64,000 nt of DNA from Diphasiastrum complanatum (Eukaryota; Streptophyta; Lycopodiopsida; Lycopodiales; Lycopodiaceae), in assembly GCA_029204225.1 (NCBI GenBank), contig CM055109.1, positions 28,102,861-28,166,860 of the forward strand, written 5' to 3'. Shown piece by piece: positions 12,520-23,600 of the stretch. Position 1 is the stretch's first letter; each line of letters starts with the position of its first letter. Below the pieces are notes generated by a model, which was not told where the DNA came from, made no database searches, and worked only from the letters and a program-made list of their open reading frames with translations. The translations under genes were made by a program, and so were the position numbers.

Positions 12520-14347
12520 CTCCCTCTTCAACTAGTTTTAGCATAGATTTAGAAAGTACACCAAGACTTGTTCTATGCTTGAAAAATAAGTCCTTTCCCA
12601 ATGCTTTGGTAAAGATATCAGCCACACATTCCTTTGATGGGACATGTTCAAGCTTGATCTCTTTTGCCAACACTTGTTCTCTCACAAAATGGTAAGCCAC
12701 CTCGATATGTTTGCTCCTTGCATGGAAAACCGGATTGCTTGCTAGACTTTGGGCTGAAAGGTTGTCACAAAAGATGATTGGACTCTCTGAAAAATCCAGC
12801 AAATGAAGCTCCATAATCATCCTCTTGATCCACACCATCTCCTTTGTGCATGATGTCAAAGCTTTGTACTCGGCCTCACTAGAAGAAAGTGATATAGTTG
12901 CTTGTTTCTTCGACATCCATGAGATAGCTCCATCACCTATGAAAATAGCATGTGCATTTATGGATTTTCTATCCATAAGGTCTCCTGCAAAATCTGAATC
13001 TGAAAAACCAAATAAGTTAGGTGATGAGCCTCTATAAACAATGCCAAAATCTTTTGTTCCCGAGATGTATCTCAAGATCCTCTTTCCTAGTTTCCAATGT
13101 TCTATGCTAGGATCTTGCATGAATTGGCTTAATCTACCAACACAATAAGATAAATCAGGTCTTGTGATGGTTAGATATATAAGAGAACCTATTAGCTTCC
13201 TATAGAGAGTAATGTCCTCGAAGGATCTTTCATTACCTCTTATAGTTAGCTTTACATGTGATTCCATAGGTGTATCAATAGGATTTGCATCTACCATATG
13301 AAATCTATTGAGAATAGAAATAGCATACTTCTCTTGTGAAATAAAAGTGATTTGAGAAGTTCTAATTACTTCTATTCCTAAGATATAGCTCAAAAGACCA
13401 AGATCATGCACTTCAAATTCCTTTTTTAGTGCTTTCTTGATATCTTCTATATCTTCCTTGTTCCCTCCACTTAAAATAATGTCATCCACATAAATTAGAA
13501 GGATTGTAACATCATTAGCACTAATTCTAAAGTAAAGTGAATGATCATACTCACTCATAGTGAAGTTTTGAGAAAGTAGAAAAGAGTTAAGCCTAGCATA
13601 CCAACTCCTTGGTGCTTGCTTAAGACCATACAAACTTTTTTGTAGAAAACACACATGATTAGGCTTGCTATGAGAAACATAGCTCTCGGGTTGCTCCATG
13701 TAGACTTCCTCTTCAAGATCACCATTCAAGAAAGCATTAGAAATGTCTAATTGCCAAAGATCCCATCCATAAAGAGTTGCAAGGGAAATGATTACTCTTA
13801 TGCTCACCATCTTTGCCACGGGTGCAAAGGTTTCCTCATAGTCAATGCCATGCTCTTGAGCATAACCTTTAGCCACCAACCTTGCCTTGAACTTGTTGAT
13901 AGATCCATCTTGATTTGTCTTTACCTTGAAGATCCATTTGCATCCAATTGCACTTTTGCCCTTTGGAAGCTCCACCAATCTCCATGTGTTGTTCTTCATA
14001 AGTGCTTCAAACTCAAGATCCATTGCTTGGATCCATTCCTCTTTTTGCCTTGCTTCATCTACACATGAAGGTACATCAAAAGAAGTTAGGAAAGCATAGT
14101 TGGATCCATCCACCACTTGCTTACCTTTGCCATCATAAGTGAGCCTTGAGGGTTTCACTTTATGCCTTGGAGTTCTCCTTGGAATTTGACTTGAAGAGGC
14201 TTCTTCAACATCCACATCCAATGTGTCATCAACTCCATTGTCATCAAGCACATTAGTTGCAACAACACCATCATCACTTGAAACAACTTTTGGAATGTTA
14301 CTTTCATCAAAAATGACATCCCTACTTGTGAACACTTTCTTGATTTA
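12515..14347 (-). CDS. Copia RT-RNase H part of polyprotein, downstream of in-frame stop
   Basis: About 609 codons in the same frame as the gag-integrase part, separated only by the TAA at 14345-14347. Counting residues from the GTG codon at 14335: a linker with VFTSRDVIFDE at the start, RT from about 95 (KWIFKVKT, LDISNAFLNG with Asp197, YGLKQAPRSW, and the active site YVDD at 282-285), then RNase H (GFSDSDFAGD, LSSSEAEYKAL, FCDNLSAQSL, and the SKHIEVAYHFVREQV tail). No further break is seen, so every catalytic residue looks intact. The last codons are written by the polypurine tract, and the TGA stop (12515-12517) lies inside the LTR end. There is no own start, so it is translated only by readthrough, or not at all. 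Confidence 0.93.
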
Positions 14348-16465
14348 AGGAACATAAATCCTATATGCTTTGCTTACTTCACTATAACCAACAAAAATGC
14401 CCTTTCTTGAAGATGGATCCTCCTTAGTTCTATCATCAAGAGTAATGTTGAAGTAGCAAATGCATCCAAAAGTTCTTAGAAACTTGACATTAGGCTTCAT
14501 ACCAAACAAAGCTTCAAAAGGGGTTTTTCCTTCCAATACAACACTTGGCCATCTATTGCATAGGAAATTTGCACACAACAAAGCATCACTCCAAAAAGGT
14601 TTAGGAAGATTAGCATTCAATCTCATTGCCTTTGCACTCTCACACAAGGTTCTATTCTTCCTCTCGGCCACTCCATTTTGTTGTGGTGTTCTTGGACATG
14701 TGTACTCCCTCTTGATCCCATGCTCATCGCAAAAGGCTTTGAATTTGTTAGAAATGTATTCACCACCATTGTCGCTCCTCAAGCATTTGATTTTGGTTGT
14801 AAATTGAGTCTCAATAGCAACTTTGAACTTGACAAACACATCAAACACCTCATCCTTGCTTTTTAGTAGATAAACCCAACAAAATCTACTAAAATCATCA
14901 ATGAAAGTTACATACATCTTAGCACCTCCATTGCTAATTGTAGTAACACCATGAATATCCGAATGCAAGAGAGAAAAAGGCATCTTAGATCTAGATATAG
15001 ATCTAGTATATGGCAATCTATGTGATTTAGACAAAGCACATTCTTCACAAACATGATTCAAGCAAGTAAGAGACTTGGGAAGTCCCCTTACTACCTCCTT
15101 TTTGGCTATTTCCTCCAAGGCCTTGTAGTTGAGATGTCCCATCCTTTTATGCCATACCTCTTGAATTGACATTTGTTCATTTGCCATGCATCCAACTTGG
15201 TTAGCAACAACACATGCATCAAGCTTGAACAATTTCCCTTGCCTTTTCCCTTTTGCAATGATACTACACCCCTTTTTGATCAAGCAAGCATCACCATCAA
15301 ACTCAACTTTGAATCCTTTGTCAAGCATTTGGCTTACACTAAGTAAGTTCTTGGTAATGGATGGAATGAGCAAAACATCTTTCAATTCTATATTCCTATT
15401 TGTAGAAAGTGAAATAGGAATTGTGCCAATCCCCTTGATTGTACACTCACCATCATTTGCGGTATAGATTACCTTCCTATCACCATCAAATGCCATTAAA
15501 GATGAAAAATACTCTTTATGATATGTCATATGAGAAGTGGCTCCACTATCAATCCACCAAGGATCAATGTCTCCATGATTAGCCAACAAGCAAGATGACA
15601 TAACAAAAGCATCATTTGAAAGAAGCTCATCCCCACCCTCATCAATAGTTAGATTGGTTTGCTTTTCCCCTTGATCCCTCTTTTTCTTAAAACAATCACT
15701 AGCAAAATGCCCTTTGACTCCACAATAGAAACATTTTAGCTTAGATCTATCCTTCTTTTTGCCAAAAGTAGAGTGCTCACCTTGGTCTTGCCCTTTAGAC
15801 CAATTGCTTTTACCTTTGCCCTTGAACTTGCCTTTAGAGAACATTGCCTCCTCTTCTCCTCCTTGAGATGTAGAAGATGCTCCCACTCTTGCTTGCAACC
15901 TGAATTTTTCAGCCAACAAGACCTCTTGCAAGTCTCCAACACTTGGTAAACATTTTTGGATAGCATAACTTTGAACAAGATTAGCATGATCATCCAACAA
16001 GCCATTGAGAATCACTTGAACAAGCTCCTCATTATTTATGCCATCATTAATGCATGCTAACTCATCATTCAATGCTTTAACTCTCAAAACAAAAGCATGT
16101 CCATTCTCACTCTTCTTTTGCATACAAGAAAAGATTTGCCTTCTTAAAGTCAACACTCTAGAAGTAGACTTGGATTCATAAACCTTCTTCAAGGCTTCCC
16201 AAGCTTCACTAGATGATGTGCACTTACCAACCTCTTTGATAAGCTCATTTGTCACATTCATCTTGATCATGTGAAGGGCTTTCTTTGCCCTCTTGTCATA
16301 CCTCAATTGTTCTTGAGGTGCCAAAGGTCTCTCCTCCACACCTTCAACAATATCCATCAACTCATTCATCTCAAGCAAAGACTCCATCCTTACTTTCCAA
16401 GTAGAATAGTTGAGGGAGGTAAGCCTATCATTGCTTTCCAACATGTAGCCTCCATTTGTAGCCAT
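14345..16465 (-). CDS. Copia gag-protease-integrase polyprotein (N-terminal 706 residues)
   Basis: Starts at ATG 16465 (MATNGGYMLESNDRLTSLNY), with gag UBN2-type helices at about 60-195 and a CCHC zinc knuckle at 245-258 (CFYCGVKGHFASDC). The aspartic protease has DSGA at 306-309. The integrase zinc region has H439, H444, C473 and C476, and the DD35E core has D503 (HSDIHG), D565 (LRSDNGGEY) and E601 (VAERKNRTL). The C-terminal FGCICYFN and GIFVGYSEVSKAYR blocks lead to the stop after YRIYVP. Copia elements normally make one polyprotein of about 1,300 residues, so a TAA at this linker truncates it before RT. A single C-to-T change would explain it. The rest is intact, which fits a very young copy. 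Confidence 0.95.
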   Translation of the reverse strand: MATNGGYMLESNDRLTSLNYSTWKVRMESLLEMNELMDIVEGVEERPLAPQEQLRYDKRAKKALHMIKMNVTNELIKEVGKCTSSSEAWEALKKVYESKSTSRVLTLRRQIFSCMQKKSENGHAFVLRVKALNDELACINDGINNEELVQVILNGLLDDHANLVQSYAIQKCLPSVGDLQEVLLAEKFRLQARVGASSTSQGGEEEAMFSKGKFKGKGKSNWSKGQDQGEHSTFGKKKDRSKLKCFYCGVKGHFASDCFKKKRDQGEKQTNLTIDEGGDELLSNDAFVMSSCLLANHGDIDPWWIDSGATSHMTYHKEYFSSLMAFDGDRKVIYTANDGECTIKGIGTIPISLSTNRNIELKDVLLIPSITKNLLSVSQMLDKGFKVEFDGDACLIKKGCSIIAKGKRQGKLFKLDACVVANQVGCMANEQMSIQEVWHKRMGHLNYKALEEIAKKEVVRGLPKSLTCLNHVCEECALSKSHRLPYTRSISRSKMPFSLLHSDIHGVTTISNGGAKMYVTFIDDFSRFCWVYLLKSKDEVFDVFVKFKVAIETQFTTKIKCLRSDNGGEYISNKFKAFCDEHGIKREYTCPRTPQQNGVAERKNRTLCESAKAMRLNANLPKPFWSDALLCANFLCNRWPSVVLEGKTPFEALFGMKPNVKFLRTFGCICYFNITLDDRTKEDPSSRKGIFVGYSEVSKAYRIYVP

Positions 16466-17062
16466 GTTGCAATGATTGATCTCTGATCTTTGACCTGTTC
16501 CAATGCACTAAGCACTCTCTTGAATCAACAAATGAAACACAAGAAGAAATCACAAAGATTTGGAACCTAAAACCTTACTTTTTCTCTCTTTTCCTCACTT
16601 TTTCCTCAATTTTAGCCACTAGTTTTATGATTTCTTGATCAAACCAAGACCAAACCTCAATATACTTGCTTTTCCCTCACTCCTAAGATTGAAATACACT
16701 CTTGAATCATTCAGCAAACTGAAAATCAGAGGGTTACATCAATTTTGAAGTTTTTGACATGAAGAAGCAAGAAATTGAATCAAAAAACTATATGCTAGAA
16801 TGGAAAACTAATAGGATCTTGTTGGATCTTGCATCTCCCTCTTTCCAAAACAATTTTTGTCTCCTTATTCTGATAAGTATAGAGGGAATTCGCCCTACTT
16901 CAATTGAAATGCATACAAATGATGTTTTGATCACAAAGATCCAATTTCTACACATAAATCAACAAGATTTTTAGCTAGAAACTTGATTGGAATGCTACAA
17001 AAGCAAACTCGCCCACAAATCTCTTCTAAATCTGGCAAAACCTGCACATTTGGCCGCCTAAT
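16466..17062 (-). other. Copia 5' leader between primer-binding site and gag
   Basis: Untranslated internal region of the minus-strand element, about 600 bp, AT-rich, with no recognised ORF. It joins the primer-binding site (17063-17074) to the gag start codon at 16465. Confidence 0.85.
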
Positions 17063-17074
17063 GCTCTGATACCA
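17063..17074 (-). other. Primer-binding site (initiator tRNA-Met)
   Basis: Minus strand TGGTATCAGAGC, the complement of the 3' end of plant initiator tRNA-Met, directly adjoining the 5' LTR. Confidence 0.95.
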
Positions 17075-17727
17075 TGTGAAAAACTCAGATCCAAAAGATG
17101 CTAAAGTTTCATAAAGATCTTGGCCATGGAAGTTATGCACATCTAGATTGAAAAAATGATAGAAATTGTGATGTTAAGCATACTAAACATCAACTAAACA
17201 TCAAGATCTGATCATAAGCTTCCACAAACAGAAACTTGCTGTCCCTGTCCGTACTTCAGAGCCTACAACCTGCATTTCACACGTGTGAAGCCATAGCAAC
17301 AAAGAAATCACAATTCTAGTGGCTAGAATGCAAGATATGAACAAAAAAGTGAGAGAGAAGAAGATGGATCTTCAAAGAGCATAACATTCATTCAATAGAA
17401 TGAAAATGAGATGTGTACATACTCGTGGAGATGGCTATTTATAGCAGCCATAGTGCCTCTTGGCCACTTGTCTTATGATAGGCTAAAATTGGGGTCCAAT
17501 AGGATTCACCCATCTACCTAGAAATTTGGTCAAATAGGAATGCACCAAATTATGAGCCAATAGAAGAGCTCCACACTCGACCTCCTCTAATTAATGTGAC
17601 CTCAAAAGTAGTGTACACATACTTTGGGCCTCTACATACATGTATGAACCTATCTCTAACTTTTATTTGGCCATAGGCCTACAAAATCTCAAGTTAGGAA
17701 AATACTACTAGTTGACAATTTTTCACA
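17075..17727 (-). repeat. 5' LTR of the young copia element
   Basis: 653 bp, seemingly identical to 11867-12519. It contains the U3 promoter and is followed on the right by the ATCTA duplication. Confidence 0.96.
17436..17443 (-). promoter_or_regulatory. TATA box of the copia 5' LTR
   Basis: Minus strand TATAAATA within a near-palindrome (TGGCTATTTATAGCAGCCA on the plus strand), placed so that transcription would run leftwards through the leader into gag. Activity is inferred. Confidence 0.6.
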
Positions 17728-17816
17728 ATCTACGCATAGGAAGAACAACTTTCATGCTCTTTCATAACTAGTCTCTCCTTCCTTCCTCCTCTCTTTGCTG
17801 AAGCACATATCATAGG

Positions 17817-18780
<964 letters not shown>

Positions 18781-18937
18781 TTCTTTATATACATTAGTAC
18801 TATTGAATGCTTTCTTTATATACGTTAGTACCAAATGCTTTTTTATTATTTCTCTTTTTGTTACTGATGCCCACTCCAACGACTCACGTAGAATCTTTGA
18901 TTCGGAGAACGCACGACGATCACAAATGCCTAACCAT

Positions 18938-19146
18938 TTTGTCCTCTTCATGCATTATCATTCTTTAATTATGGAAGGTCCGTCCTCTGAGATCCGATTG
19001 ATCAATAAGTTGAACAGTGATGACTTCCACATGTGGTAGATGATATTGATTAAAAAAGAACTATGCGGATATATAAATGATTCAATAGCCAGACTGGCTA
19101 AACCAGAATTGCTACCCGCATGGGAAGCTAAAGATGGCAAAGCATT
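18938..19146 (+). pseudogene. Copia gag N-terminus cut by a gypsy insertion
   Basis: Reads EIRLINKLNSDDFHMW, a stop, then KKELCGYINDSIARLAKPEL. This is the copia gag N-terminal pattern (L-N-x-D-F-H-x-W ... L-x-G-Y-I). The frame carries a TAG at the end of HMW. The sequence stops at the first base of the chromovirus LTR (19147), so the gypsy element probably inserted into this copia copy. Confidence 0.6.
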
Positions 19147-19665
19147 TGTTATGTCCATGACTAGTACATAGGATATAGTATACTCCTAGTCTTGGATACA
19201 CGGTACTCCAGTGAAACAAGCTGTTAGTTATGCCACGTCATACTGGACGAGACCAGAAAGTAACTAATATCCTTGTGATGCCCAGAACACACTAAATGGA
19301 GTTTAGACAAGGTATGAGACAATGTATGCATGTGTAGAGTTATCAGTAGCAATTCTATGAATAGTTGGTCCATGCTTAGGACTCTATTCTAGGTCAATCT
19401 ATGTATAGGAAACTTAGGGCTATGCATGGCTATGTGCCCAGGATGCTTTTGGCTCTATATAATGGGTCCAAACTCGCCCTACTCCTCATGATGGTTGTGG
19501 ATTCATTGCCAGACTCTCATTCTACATTCATGCTTCTTGTTCCTTGGCTTGGGGGTGAGGCTTCTAGAGATTGATTGGATGCTTCTACTTGGTTGGGTGG
19601 TTTCTCCATAGTGTGTTATCATTGTGTTGTGATTTGTAAGTAGGATCTAAGGAGCTTCCCTTACA
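19147..19665 (+). repeat. 5' LTR of chromovirus
   Basis: TGTTATGTCC...CCCTTACA, 519 bp. A TATATAA box lies at about 19456-19462; in the other LTR the matching site is CATATAA. Same family as the antisense LTR at 60051-60541. Confidence 0.93.
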
Positions 19666-19666
19666 G

Positions 19667-19678
19667 TGGTATCAGAGC
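19667..19678 (+). other. Primer-binding site (initiator tRNA-Met) of chromovirus
   Basis: TGGTATCAGAGC, one base after the LTR end. Confidence 0.93.
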
Positions 19679-19732
19679 AGGCTTACAGGTTTGGAGAGAT
19701 GGTGCTTTTCATTGGAGCTTGGTGGTATTCAA

Positions 19733-20815
19733 CTAGTATTCTCATCCAAGGAGTGGAGCAAGGTTGCAAGTTGGTGGATCTTCCCAATTTCAATTTGCAT
19801 GATCCATATCTCTCTCAAATTTCATTGTGGTTTATGGAGAATTGTGCTAGGAAATCAATTTTGGTGTCTTTTTTTGGAGTTTTAGCATGTAGCACAAAAC
19901 TAGTTATGGATCTGAAATTTCTAGAATTCACTTTGAAGTAGTTGAAATTTAGGTTGCATGTTGGATCATTCAATGTATTTGGATTCTAGGCTCTTTTGTG
20001 GCCAAATTTGGTTAATTTTTCCATGATTTTGGCACAAAATTGATGGTAGAATTCAAAATCTAGCAAGTTCAGATCAATTGGTTGGTTATAACTCTATTTT
20101 GGATTGCATGTGGGTTAGAAAAATGTTGTTGGCATTAAATTCCATTTGGGCATGGTGAAAAAACCAAGAAAGGGCTAAAATTCATGATTTTTGCTTGTTT
20201 TTTCATGAAATTGGATGGTAGGAGGTTGTTGAACATCAATTGAAGCTAGAAAAAGATGAATCATAGTCTTTTGAAGCTGTCCTAGAAGTTAGAGCCATAA
20301 ATTCCAGCAATTGGGTTTGTAGGAAGTCAAAAAGAGACAAAAATTGACCAATTTTGGTGATTTTTGGGGGGTGGATTTCTCTAAATCCATAAGGGAATCA
20401 TTCTGGATTTTTTACAGCATGATTTCTATTCCTTTTCTACCTTCCTAGCAAGCTATCAGACCTGCTTATGTTTCAATTCCATCAAGTTTGTAGCAATTTT
20501 GACTTCTAGAAATCAAGAATTCATGGTCCTCAGCCCATATTTGCTTCATAGGATCTGTATGAAGGCTTCGTGGAACTCTTATTGACCATTTAGGACTATT
20601 TGGATCATCACTTTTAGGCTTGGTTGAGTTTTTGCAAGTTTTTAGACAGATTGGCCTAGAAAAAGTGTGCCCTCCTACTGGTTAATTGACTATTCTGAAC
20701 TCACATGTGTGAATCCTAGGTGGCAGGCTGACATGGCAAGTGTCTTGTTCACTAGGTCTCCCTCTATACTGAGCTTTATAGCACCCAATTTGGTGTCCTG
20801 TAGCCTAAGATATGA
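19733..20815 (+). other. Chromovirus 5' leader
   Basis: Long AT-rich untranslated stretch between primer site and gag. No ORF here resembles a known protein. Confidence 0.6.
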
Positions 20816-21540
20816 TCATCTAAAGTTTTGCAATTTTGTCAACAAAATTGAGAAGAAGGAGAAGAAACTTGAGGTCGTCGAGGACTGGTTGGCCAAGTAG
20901 AGTAGTTACTTAAATCTGCACGGTGTTCCTGATGGGAAGAAAATTTAAAGTGTCGTGCTGAGTCTTACGCGACAAAGCGTCATCTTGGTGGCGAGATTTA
21001 CCAGTGAAGCCAATTACTTGGGATGCGTTTGCAGAAGTTTTCAAGAAGGCTTTCGTAGTTGCTGATTACGTGGACTACTACTTGAAGTTCGTGAACTACA
21101 GGATGGGTATAAAGAGTTTAGACTCTTAATTCCAAAAATTTATGGACCTACGGAATAGGGTTCCATCATTCAATGCAAAGTTGGCACTTTGGCAGTTTGT
21201 CCTAGGTGTGCCAGCCGACTATCAAAACGAATGCAGACGAAATGTGCTTCAAAGACTTGAGGATGCGTTTCAGATAGCAAAAGCGTACGATTCCACAGTG
21301 GTGGCATCCAGGAAGCAATTTTCACAAATTCCAACCACTTTGAGAACCAAGAAGGTAAGAAGCGTGGTCCAGACCAAGCAAAATATTTTGACGAATTAGA
21401 TCAAGCAGCATCGGAACCCAGGAAGCCGAAGAGAAAGAGATTTAAGAAATCTATGTCCCGAAAAAAGGCTAAGAAAGAAAACTTATGTTTTGTTTGTAAG
21501 AAGCCTGGACATATGAGGAAATTTTGTCTAGACAGGAAGA
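20816..21540 (+). pseudogene. Chromovirus gag with zinc knuckle, broken
   Basis: Gag is readable in pieces: KIEKKEKKLEVVEDWLAK near 20840-20899, KPITWDAFAEVFKKAF near 21010, then 21142-21399 (FMDLRNRVPSFNAKLALW, NVLQRLEDAFQIAKAYDST). The Trp-Asp-x-F and the spacing to the zinc knuckle fit the retrotransposon gag family. The knuckle is CFVCKKPGHMRKFC at about 21487-21528. Stops lie at 20898-20900 and 21397-21399, and one within 21127-21141. Confidence 0.75.
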
Positions 21541-22420
21541 AAGTGTCTGCTCACATTATTGATATCCCAGGAGGCAATGATAAGACTTTGGAAATTAATC
21601 TGACTGATTGTGAGTATGAATGTTCTTTTAGTACTACTTCTTTCTTGCCTAATGAACTTTTCTGTTTGATTGGCACAGTTAAAGATCAAGAAGTGAGTAT
21701 TTTATTGGACAGTGTTTCAACTCATAATTTTATTGATTCTCATCTTGTGTAGAAACTCAGCTTGGAAACTGAAGCCAGCAATCATAGATATAAAGTTTAT
21801 CTAGCTTCAGGAGCAGAGTTGGAGACTTGAAATGTAAAAGTCCCGAAGCTCTCAATTTTGATGCAAGGACACACAAAATTAATTATTTTTCATGTTTTTA
21901 GACCTAGCTCATACTGATTTAATCTTAGGTTATGGTTATTTAGTAATTCGCCTTCTCTATTGATTGATTTTGAGAAGCATGTTCTCACTTTCAAGGAGGG
22001 TGATAAGGTAGTTACATTATTTGGCAGTAATTTTGTACGTCCATTGGATCAGATTTCTACAGTTGATAAAATGGAGACATTGGATTATTTTGAGCATGAA
22101 GTTTTTTCAATATATGTTATTCCAGTTATGGATGTTCCTACAATGAATCTAAATGGTTGTGAATTCTTAGCAATTCTTAACTCAATAAATTTAGATCAGG
22201 AACAAGCAGTGAAAGAACAGAGCATAAAAGAATTTAGGGATATTTTTCTATCTGAATTCCTCATGGTTTACCACCATCTAGGTCAGTAGACCACAAGATT
22301 GAGTTAATTCCAGGAAGTCAACCAGTCTCTAGACAACCTTATAGGTTATCCCAGAACGAGGAGATAGAGATTTCAAATCAAATAGAAAACTATCAGAGGA
22401 TGGGACATATACAATCTAGT
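21541..22420 (+). pseudogene. Chromovirus protease region, broken and with altered active site
   Basis: Reads LLDSVSTHNFIDSHLV at about 21703-21752. Gypsy proteases normally have Asp-Ser/Thr-Gly here, so the catalytic Gly is replaced by Val, and a stop follows at 21750-21752. The frame resumes at 21960-22289 (DFEKHVLTFKEGDKVVTLFG), the spacer between protease and RT, then stops again. Confidence 0.7.
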
Positions 22421-23600
22421 AAATCACCATGGGCACTCCTGTTCTTCTTAAAGCGAAGAAAGATGGAGGTTTCCGGATGTGTGTGGATTACAAGGGTCTT
22501 AATATAGTGACTATAAAAAATAAATATCCATTACCCAGGATGGATGACCTTGTAGATCGTTTGGGTGGAGCACGGTATTTCACCAAGATAGATCTCAGGA
22601 CAGGGTACCATCAAATAAGACTTAAGTTGAAAGATGTCCAAAAGACAAGATTTCGTTCCAGATTTGGTCATTATGAATTTCTAGTGTTGCCATTTGGATT
22701 AACAAATGCTCCAGCAACATTCCAACAAATGATGAATGATTTATTTCATCCATATTTGGGGAAGTTTGTGGTTGTATTCTTAGACGACATTCGTGCTTAT
22801 AGTAAATCCTTGGTGGAACATGTAGAACACTTAAAAGTCGTCTTGATGAAGCTCCGCCAGGAGTTACTCTACGCTAAAGAGTCCAAGTGTGAAGTCTTTA
22901 AGCAAGAGTTGCTTTATCTCGGTCATAAGATCACAGTAAATGGGATCAAGATTGACGAGGATAAAATCAAGATTGTGATTGAGTGGCCCATTCCAGGAAC
23001 TGTGAGGCAAGTAAAGTCATTTTGAGGTTTTACACTTTTCTTCAAGAGATTTATTGAGAATTATGCTAAGTTAGCAGCACCGCTTCATAATCTGACTAAG
23101 GGATTTGTTAATAAAAAGAAAAAGAGGAATCAACCTAGTCCGCTTGTTGTTTGGAACGAGGAATTAAATCAATGTTTTGAGAAACTTAAAATAATGATTG
23201 TTTCAGCTCCCATGTTACAAATTGCAAATCCAAATTTACCTTATGTCATGAGAACGGATGCAAGTGATGTTGTAGTTGGAGCAGTTCTATTACAAATGGA
23301 TAGGCCACTAGCGTTTGAGAGCAAAAAATTCACTGGTCCTCAGTTTCATTATATTACGCAGGAAAAAGAAATTGTTTGCTGTAATCCATGCACTTAAAAC
23401 CTGGAGACACTACTTGTATGGTAGTAAGTTTGTAGTGTATACGGATCACCAACCTCGTAAGTATTTTTGTAATCAACATGATCTTCGGGGAAGAAAAGTT
23501 TGATGGGCTCATAAGAAACAGCCCTAATCAAGTTGCAGATGCTCTTAGTCAGATCGGTGAACTGAACGATTTATCATTCACCCAGATTTCTACGGATCTA
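22290..23600 (+). pseudogene. Chromovirus reverse transcriptase and RNase H, broken
   Basis: RT at 22429-23025 is well preserved: [41 protein letters not shown], and the active site as FLDD ([13 protein letters not shown]). A TGA at 23023-23025 falls in the connection block (VKSF, then GFTLFFKRFIENYAKLAAPL). RNase H follows (VMRTDASDVVVGAVLLQ, then a frame change, HALKTWRHYLYGSKFVVYTD). A deletion in the WLEFL/DFEIRY area leads to NQVADALSQ at about 23535. The element cannot make an active polymerase. Confidence 0.9.

Larger units (their letters stand above)
11862..17732 (-). mobile_element. Young, nearly complete Ty1/copia element (minus strand)
   Basis: Complete LTR retrotransposon. Two 653-bp LTRs (11867-12519 and 17075-17727) read as identical, start and end with the 9-bp inverted termini TGTGAAAAA/TTTTTCACA, and are flanked by the direct repeat ATCTA (11862-11866 and 17728-17732), a 5-bp target site duplication. 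The primer-binding site, complementary to initiator tRNA-Met, abuts the 5' LTR at 17063-17074 (plus strand GCTCTGATACCA). The polypurine tract abuts the 3' LTR at about 12520-12530 (minus AAGAGGGAG). Gag, protease, integrase, RT and RNase H lie in copia order in one frame, broken by a single stop at 14345-14347. Identical LTRs imply a recent insertion. Confidence 0.97.

Noticed and set aside
12504-16486. Several plus-strand frames within the young copia
   Set aside because: Antisense shadows of the polyprotein.
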